DNA of 64,000 nt from assembly GCA_030544215.1 (NCBI GenBank), contig JARZZO010000016.1:56523501-56587500 (forward strand), written 5' to 3'. Source of the stretch: Zantedeschia hybrid cultivar. Its lineage: Eukaryota > Streptophyta > Magnoliopsida > Alismatales > Araceae. The position numbers were made by a program, and so were the translations under genes. Below the pieces are notes generated by a model. It searched no databases. It was not told the DNA's origin and saw only the letters and a list, made by a program, of their open reading frames with translations. This document shows positions 1 to 11,500 of the stretch, piece by piece; the stretch's first letter is position 1; each line of letters begins with the position of its first letter.

Positions 1-2110
1 GAGTGGGAACCAACCTAGAGGGGGGGGGTATTTGAATATTTTAAAATTTTTGATGATTTTTATTTTTTTGGGACATCGAGATGGGGGGGTTTGGGAGGAG
101 GGGTGCATCTAAGTTAGATGCCCCACATGGCACATTATGGGGTTGGCTATAGTGAGCCTCGGTGCTCATATAACTTAGATGAGCCCCCCTCGAAACTTGT
201 ACTTTTCCATCTTAAAAAAATCATCAAAAATTATAAAATATTCAAATACCATCATCTATGTTAGTTTCGACACCTTGAGATTTAATTTTCATTTCGTTGG
301 ATTGAAAAACTTAATTGTAATTGTCCAATCAAATGCGTCATTGTTTGGGGATCAAAACTAAAATCCCAGGGGATGAGATCAAACATAAGGGCTAACCTGA
401 CAAATTTCTTATTTTTTGACTACTTTTTAGTATTTTTAGATGTTGATTTTTTATATCTACCCGATCGGACGGTTAGGATTGATCGTCAAGATCAGACAAT
501 GAATATTAAAGCACCAAGGATGGGAACAACCCTAAGGGGCCTATTTGAATATTTAAAGATTATTGATAAATTTCATTTTTTTTAGACATGAAGAGAAGAG
601 AATTTCTTGGGATGGCTCATCTAAGACCTAAGTTAGATGAGCCCCGAGGTTCATTTGATCCGTCCCCTACACACACACAAGTGCACACACACAACGTGCC
701 CCAAGGTACATCTAAGTTAGATGACCCCTCTCCCCCAAAATTCCACCCTCCCCATATTAGAAAATAAAAATCATGAAAATAAATAAATATTAAAATAGGC
801 CTCGTAAGTTTGTTCCCATCTCTAGGACTTTAATTTTCATTGTCTGATCTTGATGATCAATCTTAGTCGTCTAATCGAGTGTGCATCAAAAATTAGCATT
901 AAGAAATGTTAACAAAATAGTACAAAAATAAAAAAACTCGTCATATTAATCTTTATGGTTTATCCCATCTCGTAGGGTTTTAGTTTTGACCCCAAGATGG
1001 ATGCACTTAATTGGATGACTACAATTGATTTTGTTGATCGAACGGTGAAAATTAAACCCAAAGGGGTGGGAACCAACCTAGAGGGGGAATATTTTATTTT
1101 ATTATTTTTTTTTATTTCTTTTTTACATCAGGATGGGGGGCATCCAGCTTAGATGTGCTCTAGGGTGCATTATCCACCCCTCTGCAAGGTATGTAGAATT
1201 GGATCGGGACTGGGAATCACCGGTGTTGGTCCAATCCTGATTGGGATCGGATCGGCAGAATCGGCCAATCCATTCAAAAAAGGCTGACCCTTGGATCAGC
1301 CTATAATTTTAAGTTTAAAAAACTCTAAAAAATAAAAATAAAAAAATAGAAAGAAGCTAAAAAAAGTGAAAATGACGTACTAACAATCAAATCTAATTGA
1401 ATTATATTGATTTGGATTGATTGTGGTCAGTTGAGGTTCAGGATTAAACATATAACTTTAATAGATGATCAACTTTTAACAACACACAACACAATAACAC
1501 CAACTAGTCTCTTCAATACGAGAAATCTAATGCATACCACATCATTAAATAAATAAATGATAAAAGTTCAAAGCTTTGAACTCATATCAGCTGGATCGGA
1601 CCTGAATCGGACTATCTGGGAATCGGGCCGATCCAGGCCGATTCTGGGCGATTCAATTTTGGCCCTTAATATTATTATTTTTTAATTATCTTTAGGGGAT
1701 CGGATTTCCCCCTTGAAATCAGATTGCCACCCGTCGATTCCAATTTGGATCGGCCAAGCCGGATCGGAATTGGCCGATTTTGCATATGCCCGATGTGTGT
1801 GTGGACACACACATATATACATATATGTAGGGGAGTCGTGTGGTTTGGTTTTTGCATATGTTTGTATAAGCCGCACAGTATGTTTTGCCCCCATCCCTTT
1901 ATTAAAAAAAAAAACTAAAAATCACAAAAAGAATTTAAACACTCAATTAGCCCCCTTAGGATTATTTCCATTCCTTGGAGCTTAATTTTCACTGTCCGAT
2001 CATATATGATTTGATTGTAACCGTCCAACCGGGTGTGAGCAAATTGGTCATGAATACTAAAATCCAAGGAGATGGGAACAATCCTAAGGGTAATCTGACA
2101 AATTTTCTAT
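1..2110. repeat. Array of about 0.53-kb fold-back repeat units
   Basis: The phrase gggaac(c/a)a(a/c)cct(a)agg recurs at about 5, 520, 1066 and 2073, i.e. roughly every 0.53 kb apart from one insertion. Each unit pairs an AT-rich arm (tatttgaatattt...tgatgattttta) with its inverted copy around a near-palindrome such as GCATCTAAGTTAGATGC (about 113, 618, 705, 1150). Between hairpins lies a spacer resembling ttttcattgtctgatcttga. Copies diverge by perhaps 10-20% by eye. The array lies in the first TPI intron or just upstream of the gene. Confidence 0.6.
1190..1780. mobile_element. GATCGG-rich inverted element inserted in the fold-back array
   Basis: GATCGG and its complement recur many times at both edges (1200-1290 and 1585-1780) around an AT-rich middle. 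It breaks the roughly 0.53-kb periodicity of the surrounding array. Similar edges occur at 23555-25500. No clear target duplication was found, so the class is unknown. Confidence 0.4.
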
Positions 2111-2340
2111 TTTTTTATTATTTTTCATGATTTTTTGACAAATTTTTGAGCCCTTGGCGGGTCAATTTTCTTGAATGTTATAACTAATTTCAACCCATGA
2201 TCCAACTTTATCTTTTTTCTTGCTAAAATTCATTTATATCTTGACGTTTCTCTATTTCTGAAGATCTCGAGCACCTCAATTATATAAGCCTATATACCAA
2301 GTTACTTATGTATATTACGCTATGCTACAAGGATCTTATG

Positions 2341-2530
2341 GAATTGACACTGGGCAAATCTCATAAATAGAGGCCTTAAAAACCACCCTTCTTACTGTTG
2401 TTTGCTAGATCAAACAATTTCTTTTGCATATGAGCTTGTGGAATTGACATTGGGCAAATTTCATAAATGAAGGCCTTAAGTCACCCTTCTTACTGTTGTT
2501 TGCTAGATTAATCAATTTCTTTTGCATATG
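2341..2530 (+). repeat. Tandem duplication, period 100
   Basis: Two adjacent copies of a segment beginning gaattgaca(c/t)tgggcaaat and ending cttttgcatatg. The second copy is about 10 bases shorter and differs at several sites, so the duplication is old. Confidence 0.7.
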
Positions 2531-5469
2531 TCCTCTAAGTTTGTTTAGTTTTTATTCCCTTTTTCTTCAACAACTAAGAGCAAAAAATTCCATTATCGTG
2601 ATCGATCACATGCCCTGATGTCAATAAATATGATTTGAAATATGCCAGTACCTCTCAAGGAATTAAAAAGGTGATTTTGGAATCAGACGAGCCCTAGCCA
2701 GTTCCAATTCCAGTTACAAGGCTGGTTTGGCCGGTTCATTTTTTTACTCTCCATTGGATCAGACTGTCTCCCTCACATGGTCTTGGTATTTGGTTCTGTA
2801 CTTCTATTGGGGATTATGTTCTTGCTTACAGATTTGTGTTCTGGGTGATGCGGAAGCTTGGATGTCTTTTTCTTCTCATACTGTTCCGGTTTCATATAGG
2901 AATACATTTTGGAATTTCTAGGATTCTCTGGTTCGCCAACGGATCTTTTGTCAAGGGGTTTCTTGTTTATCAATATTTGGGTCTTTTTTTTCTAGGGTGT
3001 GTGTAATTAGGGTTCTTGTACTTCACAATTTCCTTTTTTTAATTTTTTAGAACGATGCTATTGTCCACTTCAACAATTCACAATACAAGTATGCAAAATC
3101 ATGACTCTACAGGTAATAGAAACTAGAATGATGATTCAAAGAGTAAAAGGAGACTGTAATATTAACTTGAAAGAAAGAAGACAACAAATGTAGATCATCC
3201 AATCTACGAACCACTGGAGACTCCACCACATACACAGTTAGGTCAGTCCATTGCCTTACATATGACTTATGTTGAAGCAGCTCGAGCGACCATGGATTAG
3301 ATGGTTTGAGTGGCCAAAGCTTGTGCCTTTTGTCAGGATTTAAAGGATGTGGATGAAAATATCTCTTGAAATTTGCTAACGTTCTCAGTTAATAGATCCC
3401 CAACTTTATGTGTGACAAAAAGAGACCTTGCATGAACACAAATTTAAGTATCTTACTATGTTTAAAAAAATGGAGCTATAACTTGCAGCAGAATTTGTCA
3501 CATTATATCTTCGAATGCCACTAGAAGCAGGAACAAAGGACTTTAGAAACTTATAAAATAAGGAGTCAATGAAATAAATCACCTTTGATGGTTTTTATGA
3601 AAGAATCTTGGGAATTGGGATGGTAGCCAAAATCGCTTTTCGCCCCTAAAGTGGGAACAGCCATAACTTAACTTCCTTATAATTTCCTTGGAAACTGTCA
3701 TCTTAATGGGTAATATATTGTGCATTATAGGTTAGGCTAGTTGTACCAATTAGCCAAATGACTTTGCTATACTCAAGCCTAACTCTTACTAGAATGGGGT
3801 TCCATTAGACAAGTGGGGCATGCCTTTGGCTGCATTGACATATTTCTGGTCAGTCATGTATTGGCATGATCCCTGCTTGTTTCCAACTAAGCACGTGGTT
3901 TTTATATAGAAGGGCATCCTCTTTGAACCAAGAAGAGCTCAATAAATTCTGCTCCATATATCCCACACACACATCTAGGAATGAAACCAAACTCAAATTA
4001 ATCTGGTTTGTATTTGTATTTGTATCCAAAATTTTCAAATTTATATATGTTTTAAATGTGGATGCAAATATGATTTTCAAAACATCTATGTATAAAGGAT
4101 CCATGCCCGAATATAAATTATTTGCATCCATAGAATTCTCATAGAAAAGAGAGATTTTACATTATCATGGCATTTGTTCTTGCGAACATGGCTTTTATTC
4201 TTGATAAGGCACATATAAGAGAAATTTTATGTTTTAAGGTTGTTTGCTACCAAATATGAATTGTATATGGTATCTGGTTTGTATCCAAATGTCTGTTGCA
4301 AACATGTGCATTAGTTTTCCAGTCCAATGACTATCTGTGTTTTAATTTATATTTGAACATAAACCATGAGGACAAATGTGGACAGTATATCTACGGCTTG
4401 TATTCACTTTGATTATGTTTCCACATATATGTAGTTACATCTATTTATGCAATTGAAGATATCTAGATTTCAGGTGATTCATAATTAAGGAAAAATAAAC
4501 AGTTGTTTATACACAAACTGATGTCTTATATTAGTGACTGTGCTACTGCCATTTCCTTCACAAACTGCTGTAATCAGTTTGTATATAAAGGATATCAACT
4601 ATATGGTTTTGTTTGTTCCCAATACAAGCATGTGCGGATGTCATTCAATACGGATAATTTTGATAAATGTAAACCCTCTGCAATGACAAAGGGAAGAGTG
4701 AATTAGCCACCTTGGGTAGTCATTTTTTATGATCATATTAGAACAAGAAAAGCATGTAGAACACCTGAATGACCTCATAATTAGATCAGTTCAAACTTCT
4801 TCATGGACATCACTGCACCGAGCTAAAAAAAACATAGTATTAATTGAATACAGGTTTGTCAGTGTTCTGCAGATTTGTATTCATTCTTATTCAACTTCTC
4901 GGTGACTTCAGACTTCTTATCCTTACAGCCATTGGCATTTCCATGTACATCTATAAATCCTTGTGGTAGATGTTAACAAGTTGGGCTTTGGACTTTTACC
5001 CTAATAAGAGATCTCAAATCAGCAAAAAATCTTAAAGTTTTGTGAAAAATATGAAAGAAATGTTAGTTTTTAATATATCTTAAAATATAATATAGATTTT
5101 AGAAGTATGAAATCTAAACATATTATCTTTTCTTTCAGTAAATCACAATCTATTCATGAAATTATGCTAAGATGATAAATGTGATGGCATCATGATTTAA
5201 AAAAAAAAAAGAAGATTTACATGACAGTGCTTGTGGTACGCGGCCATGAACTGCTCCTTGTAATCTGTTGGTGACATTTTAGTGGAATGATGTCACTCAG
5301 TCCGCCATGAACTCATTGCCCCTTGAAATTGGTTGTTTGTCTGCTGACCCTGTCTTTTATGCTACTTTTTGGCATTCTTTGGATTGTTTTGATTGGTTAT
5401 TTTCCTTGTTATCTCTATGGGTTTTATCTAAACATTAGACGTCATGCTTTGATTATTTTTCCCCAATAG
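2531..5469. other. TPI upstream intron, no gene recognised
   Basis: AT-rich sequence without a convincing exon on either strand. The expected N-terminal exon of TPI (transit peptide plus GGNWKC) was looked for here and not seen. A degenerate stretch at 3975-4140 with repeated ttgtatttgtatcc phrases resembles the interior of the hAT-like MITE at 50123-50583. Confidence 0.5.
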
Positions 5470-5539
5470 AATGGGACGAAGGACTCCATCAATAAGCTTG
5501 TCGCGGACTTGAATAATGCAACTATTGAATCTGATGTTG
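5470..5539 (+). CDS. TPI: TPI exon encoding NGTKDSINKLVADLNNATIESDV
   Basis: The exon follows the acceptor ccccaatag and ends at the donor GTAAGC (5540). It enters at phase 0 and leaves one base over. The peptide is the first helix region after the WKC motif of the isomerase barrel. The preceding intron occupies everything visible upstream. Confidence 0.93.
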
Positions 5540-8500
5540 GTAAGCTAATAACTTCTTGTCATTTATGTTGCTCTATTTTGTACTCTTCCCATGGTTTTTT
5601 GTTCTGAGATTTCATGGATGCCCGTTACAATAGACAAAGGCATGATTAGAGACTTTAGCTTGCATTCTTGCATGGGTTGGTTTACTATGTTTCCAAAGCT
5701 GCATCCAATGTCTGCTCAAATGTGCTTTTGACTTGGATGGATGCATACTATGTGATTCTGATGTACCAATTCAAATCGTCCGAAGCATGACAATCTTAAG
5801 TGTTCAGTCAGGTTTAAGAATTCAAAATTGATCTCAGTAATTGGTGTAAGAGGAAGAGCGCATGACTTTGGTACTGTTTCAATGGCCATCTGCTGACATT
5901 CTCTGTGATGTACACTTATTATATGGGCTTCAAGCATGTCAAATACTAAATCTCAAGTACCACGTTCATTGTGGAATATTTCATAACTTCATAGGCAATC
6001 CCTATCAATGTTTTGTTTCAACTACTGTAAGGGGAAGAGTGTATGACTTTGGTACTGTTTCAGCGGCCATCTGCTGACATTCTCTGTGATGTACACTTAT
6101 TATATGGGCTTCAAGCATGTCAAATACTAAATCTCAAGTACCACGTTCATTGTGTAATATTTCATAGCTTCATAGGCAATCCCTATCAAAATGTCTTATT
6201 TCAACTACTTACCCCTTATATCTTTTTGGAAGGTGATTATTCCTTATATCTTGATATCATATTTGTAGATTTATGTTCACAATTTTCAGGTTGTCAATGG
6301 GACGGTGATGCAGGATACGAAGCAAATGGCCCTCTCCCATTCCCTTTTGCTTTTATTAGGCCAATTTATGGCCCATTATGTCTTTTTATTTTCTAGGAGT
6401 TATAAGGGAAGTCCTAGAGTCAGATGGAATCTCTAGGGTCAGGAGTTACCATCTACTCTATATATGTGTACCTTGTTCCAGAAATAAGGAGGATGATGGA
6501 AAGAAGAAAAGAAAATACATGTGAGTGCAAATAGGCCTCTGCGTGAGAGACTTCACCCCCTATCTCCGGTGCGACGCCAGAGCCTGTCCGTCGGTGCGAC
6601 GCCGATCGGTACCCCCCTCCCTGTCCCCGGTGCGACGTCGGGGAATTTCCCCATCCTCTGGCGCGAGGCCGAGGATCCCTATCCCATTCCCCCTCTCTTT
6701 CCCTTCGTCCTGCATCAGTTTTGATATCAGAGCCTACCTCGATCCCCCACTGCGCCGTTGCTTCGTCGCTGGCCTCGTAACTGCCCCTGTCGCCGCCCTC
6801 CACCGGCCCCGTCGGAGCCGGCACCATCATCGTCGCCAGGCAACTGCTCCGCCACTGGCGCAGTCACCGCCCGCCGTTGTCCCTCACCCCACCGCGTCAC
6901 CCTGCCCCTGTTGGAAACCCCAAACCCTTGAAGCCACCCTCCATGGTTCGGTGAAGAAGGGAAAAGAGTAGGAAGAAGAGGGTGGCGGGAGAGCCAGCGA
7001 CCATCACCGCTGCCATCGCCGGCATCCGCCGGCGCTATCGCCGCCGCAGCCGGCCCCGCCCGGCGCTTGCGGGACCGACATCGGCCCTAGCCGCCCCTGT
7101 CCCACCGCCGCTTTCGCCATCTTCTCATCGCCAAACTGCTGCTGTCGGGCCTCACCACCGTCACCGCCACTCCGCCCGCCGTCGCTGCCGCCTGTGCCCT
7201 CGTGTCGCCCTGGCTCGGTGGTACGAAAGAAGAAGAAGGGTGGAGAAGAAAGAAGGGATCGTTCCCTATTTGACCAAACCAGCCAAACCAGTCCGGTCCG
7301 GTCCAGTCTAGCCCCACACCTCCTCTTTATCATTTGAACCTGGTCCAGCCAGGTTGCTTGAAGCTGGGTTCGGACCCGTTTCAGGGTGGTCCGAGCCACC
7401 TGACTCAACCATGGTTCGAGCCAAGGTGCAACCTGGTCCGAACCCGATCCGAGTTGGTTAGCTAGGTGGTGCAATTGCAACCTTATCGCACCGCCAGCGT
7501 CACGATCTCGTCCGTGCTCCAAATTACGTGTCGTCTGCGCCGTTGGGTTCGTATCGACAAGGCCTATCCAGATCCAGAGTGCTACTGTTGCCAACCTGCC
7601 TCGTTTTACGTGCCATTTCTGCTCGCTTACCGAGGGCTCCGATCGCTCATCCCGAGGCCCACGTCAGCCATCTTGATTTACGGGCCAGCTTCCCGGCGCA
7701 CCGATTTTGCAGCAGCCAGCATCCCGACCTGCCTCGTTTTGCATGCCACTACTGCACGAATACCGAGGACTCCGATCGCGCATCCCGAGGCCTCTAAGGA
7801 CACCGATCGCGCATTTTGAGGCCCGCATCAGCCGCCTCGATTTGCGTGTCAATTTCCGGCGCACTAGTTTGCAGCGACCAGCGGTCGACTTACCTCGTTT
7901 TGTGTGCCACACTTGCATGCTTTACAAGGACACTTGGGCTTGTTGTTCGAGGTCGTTTTCGGACTCCGTTCCGTGCATCGTTCACGCCGACGGCTTTGTC
8001 TCGACGAGACCAACCAGATTCGTCACGCTAAGTTTCCGACCTACCTCGTTTTGCGTGCCACTGCTGCACGCATATCGAGGTCATACCTTGGGCTCCATTT
8101 CTTGCACTAATTGCATCATTGGTTTTGTCTCAGCAAGACGGACTCAGCTCCAGAGTGGTGCTGCCCCTACGACGGCTCGTTCTACGGACCACTGATTGAT
8201 TTTATCAAAATTGGAACCTTGGGGTAATATCTTGCAACATGTCTTCCATTTATTTCTATTTCGCTGTGTTCTTGCCGAATCAAGAATGGACGACATTGAT
8301 ATTAGATGAGAGAGCGAGTGATAATACGATTCCCCAACATATTGTTGATTCACTATTGAAGACATTCTTGTAGACGGTGATAAGACTTTTGTGGAGTTTT
8401 ATCGGCGAGTTAAGGGTGTCACTACAGGACACTCCACTACTCATGTGGATGGAGCTTAGTGTAATATAAATCCAAGGAGCTCTTCTATTTGCTTGGGTCG

Positions 8501-11500
8501 AGAGTGGCTATCAAAGCGCCAAGCGACAGTTGATTGTGATAGACGTCGATGCTCTTTTGTACACCCTCATCTTGATGGACATGAGTTCACGTTTCCGGAA
8601 TCGTCACTTTATTCTCCTAAGGTAATGGAAACACCGTCCAAGTTGATTGATACAGTCTCGCCAGCTATAAAAGATGATCAATCAAAGGATGTATGTGAAG
8701 ACAGCCAGTCCATTGTTGACAGGCTGACAGCTGCTAGTGAGTTGTTGGTTGTGGATTCATGGGATCACAGTTTATTTGTGGATTCTGGGCTACACATGTT
8801 CGATGTTGTTGTTTCCGATGATGACTTATTATGCAGTGGTGGGAATGACCTCAGTTCTCCCGAGAGTTCAGATTCTCTGTTAGTCGTGAAATCAAGATCG
8901 GATCTTATTGATCTGATATGGCAGACCTTCTGTGATTCACATACAGCAGACCGGGTGGTGATTCTTGATATGATTCTCTGCTTGAAGACTCCCACAAATG
9001 TTCCAATCGTCCGCTTGATTATACTGGTGCACTTCAAAATTTGAGGACGAATTTTTTCGAACCAGGAGAGATTGATGCATGATACGAAGCAAATGGCCCT
9101 CTCCCATTCCCTTTTGCTTTTATTAGGCCAATTTATGGCCCATTATGTCTTTTTATTTTCTAGGAGTTATAAGGGAAGTCCTAGAGTCAGATGGAATCTC
9201 TAGGGTCAGGAGTTACCATCTACTTTATATATATGTACCTTGTTCCAGAAATAAGGATGATGGAAAGAAGAAAAGAAAATACCTGTGAGTGCAAATAGGC
9301 CTTTGCGAGAGAGACTTCACTCCCCTAGCTCCGGTGCGACGCCGGAGCCTGTCCGTCGGTGCGACGCCGATCGGTACCTCCCTCCTATCCCCGGTGCGAC
9401 GCCAGAGAAGTTCCCCATCCTCTGGCGCGAGGCCGAGGATCCCTATCCCATTCTCCCTCTCTTTCCCTTCGTCCCGCATCAGACGGTCTGGCCGCAGGCT
9501 TCAGATCCGGGCTGCTCACAGGCCAAGGTTTGGGCCCATCATTTCAGCGCATGGGCCAAAACTGCGCTAAGACTGCAAGCCTGCCACTCTCATTAGGCCG
9601 AGCACGCAAGCCCGCAGGGCCCTAACCCATTGTGCAACCCTAATCCCCTCTCTCCTCTGCTGCAGTTGCATGTTGCCTCTGCTCGACAGCACTGCCTGCT
9701 GCACCTGCTGCAGCCCTCCACCACCTGCACCGTGCCAACCACCTTCTTCTCCTCCTTCCTTATGGACTGGTTCATGCCCTCCACCTGCTGCAGCTGGAGA
9801 TCTCACTGGCACCACCTGCTGCAAGCCTAGATTCCTCCGGCACTGCCCCCTTCCCTCTCCCATTGCAGTTGCTACAGCCCTAATCTCGCCTGCACTGCCT
9901 TCTGCAGCCCTAGATCCTGCCGGTGTTGCCCTCCTTGCCCTCTCCTGCTGCAGCCATAGATCTTGCCAGCATCGCCCGCTGCGGTCATGGATCCAACTAG
10001 TGCCACCCTCCTTCTCCTTGCCCTCTTCATTTCACTTTGGCTAATTCTTTGTGCATATACTTCTCATTCTTCTTTGATACCGAGGTTTTCCAGATGTTGG
10101 GTGGTGCATATGTACCTACCATTTCTGTTGTTTTCCTTTTCGAGATTCAGACATGTTATTTTGTTATGACTGGGAATTTCTCCTGTTGGATTTATTTTTT
10201 TTCTGATTGATGATCTTTTCATCATACAGCAGTTTTATGTTGGTTTTATTTTTTGTTTATGTGAATGCTCAATCCTTCTGTTAGTTATTAAACCTGAAAA
10301 TGTGGGCTGGGCCGGGCTAAACTTGAATGGAGGCCAGGCCAGGCTGTGCCAAGGTCTTCATTGGGCTGCAGTTGGGCTTGGCCTGGTCCAGGCCATTGAC
10401 AGCTCATTAATAAGGTACTTAGGCAAGGAACCAACTTTGTCCTGAGTACCTATATTGGGAATTGGGTCATTGTTGAGGGTTTGGAAGGCTGTTACGAGTC
10501 TGGGATGAAGCTCTTTTGTCCAGGTTTTACTCTCTATCATATATTCTTTTGTACATTTGGTGTTACTTTGAACTATTTTGTGATATGGTCTTTCATTGGT
10601 TCTACTTCCCTGATAGCATGTCTTATATTTCTCTCATCATCTACTGGCTGTACCATCCAATGCTTTTCAATAGGCCGAACTCATGTTGTGCTAATGAATG
10701 CACATGCATAGTGCATACACACGCAGAGAGGAGATTGTTTGCTTGTGTTTTCATCCAATTCTTAGACGTGAAATTTATCTGTTTTCATATACCTGGTTAT
10801 CCTGCGTCACTCTTTCAATAATTACTTTTATGGCTTTCTCTCCTAATCTATTGGTTGTACCATCCAATTAATTTCACAAGTACATGTCATGTGCCTGTAA
10901 CTTGGTATTATGGCGAGAGAAAAAGGGATGGGAAAGGGGGGGGGGGGGGGGTAGTTGTTTGCTTGTATTTTCATCCAATTCTTAGATGTGATATTGTGCT
11001 CACAATAGTAGGTTGGATTAATCTGTTTCCATTACTCAGTTATCCTGTGGCATTTTTTCTTGATTATTGCTTTTCCCATCATGTTATTGCAGATGTTGTT
11101 GTATCACCTCCATACATATACATTGACCAGGTGAAGAATTCTCTGACCGATCGTATTGAGATTTCTGCTCAGAATTGTTGGGTAGGAAAAGGTGGAGCTT
11201 TTACAGGAGAGATCAGGTTATTCTATTTGCTAGGCTGAATATGTACATATTGACCAAATTTCTATATGTTTTAGTTGCAATATATTTCATTCATTTTGTT
11301 CTTTTATTTTTGTGGCAAATTATATAAATCAGATCCAGTTTATGCAGTATTCTGAATTTGACAGTGATGTTAGTGAGTTAGGAACTGGCTTCTTTTATTC
11401 ATAGTGCATGATAGGAACTAGGAAGTACAAGTTTGGGAAGATATCATGACAAGGCTCTCATAATTGCGAGCTGAAATGGATTCACTAGAGGATGAAATGG

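Larger units (their letters stand above)
6306..9481 (+). mobile_element. Non-autonomous LTR retrotransposon A (complete, TSD GACGG)
   Basis: Two direct LTRs of 412 and 409 bp bound by TGATGC...GCATCA flank about 2.35 kb. Perfect 5-bp target duplications GACGG lie at 6301-6305 and 9482-9486. The interior has a degraded primer site, a GC-rich 5' half with repeated cctcgttttgcgtgcc phrases, and a 3' frame with no recognisable reverse transcriptase, integrase or protease. A purine-rich tract (accaggagag) precedes the 3' LTR. Translated across the stop, the tail reads NLRTNFFEPGEIDA, reminiscent of Ty3/gypsy pol ends. The LTRs differ at roughly 5% of sites by eye. Confidence 0.9.
6290..10402. mobile_element. 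Possible hAT-like host element around the first LTR retrotransposon
   Basis: GTTGTCAATGGGACGG...CTGGCC at 6290 pairs with the complement of ggcctggtccaggccattgacagc ending near 10402. The GTCAATGG end resembles plant hAT termini. The LTR element sits inside the left end. A matching 8-bp target duplication was not found. The interior at 9650-9970 is rich in ctgctgcag repeats. Confidence 0.3.

Noticed and set aside
1..5469. Search for the TPI transit-peptide exon with GGNWKC
   Set aside because: No sequence encoding it was found on the plus strand, so I place it upstream of the window rather than invent an exon.
6453..7594. Overlapping frames on both strands at about 6.5-7.6 kb
   Set aside because: They fall in the GC-rich LTR and leader of element A and encode only Pro/Arg/Ala-rich low-complexity peptide.
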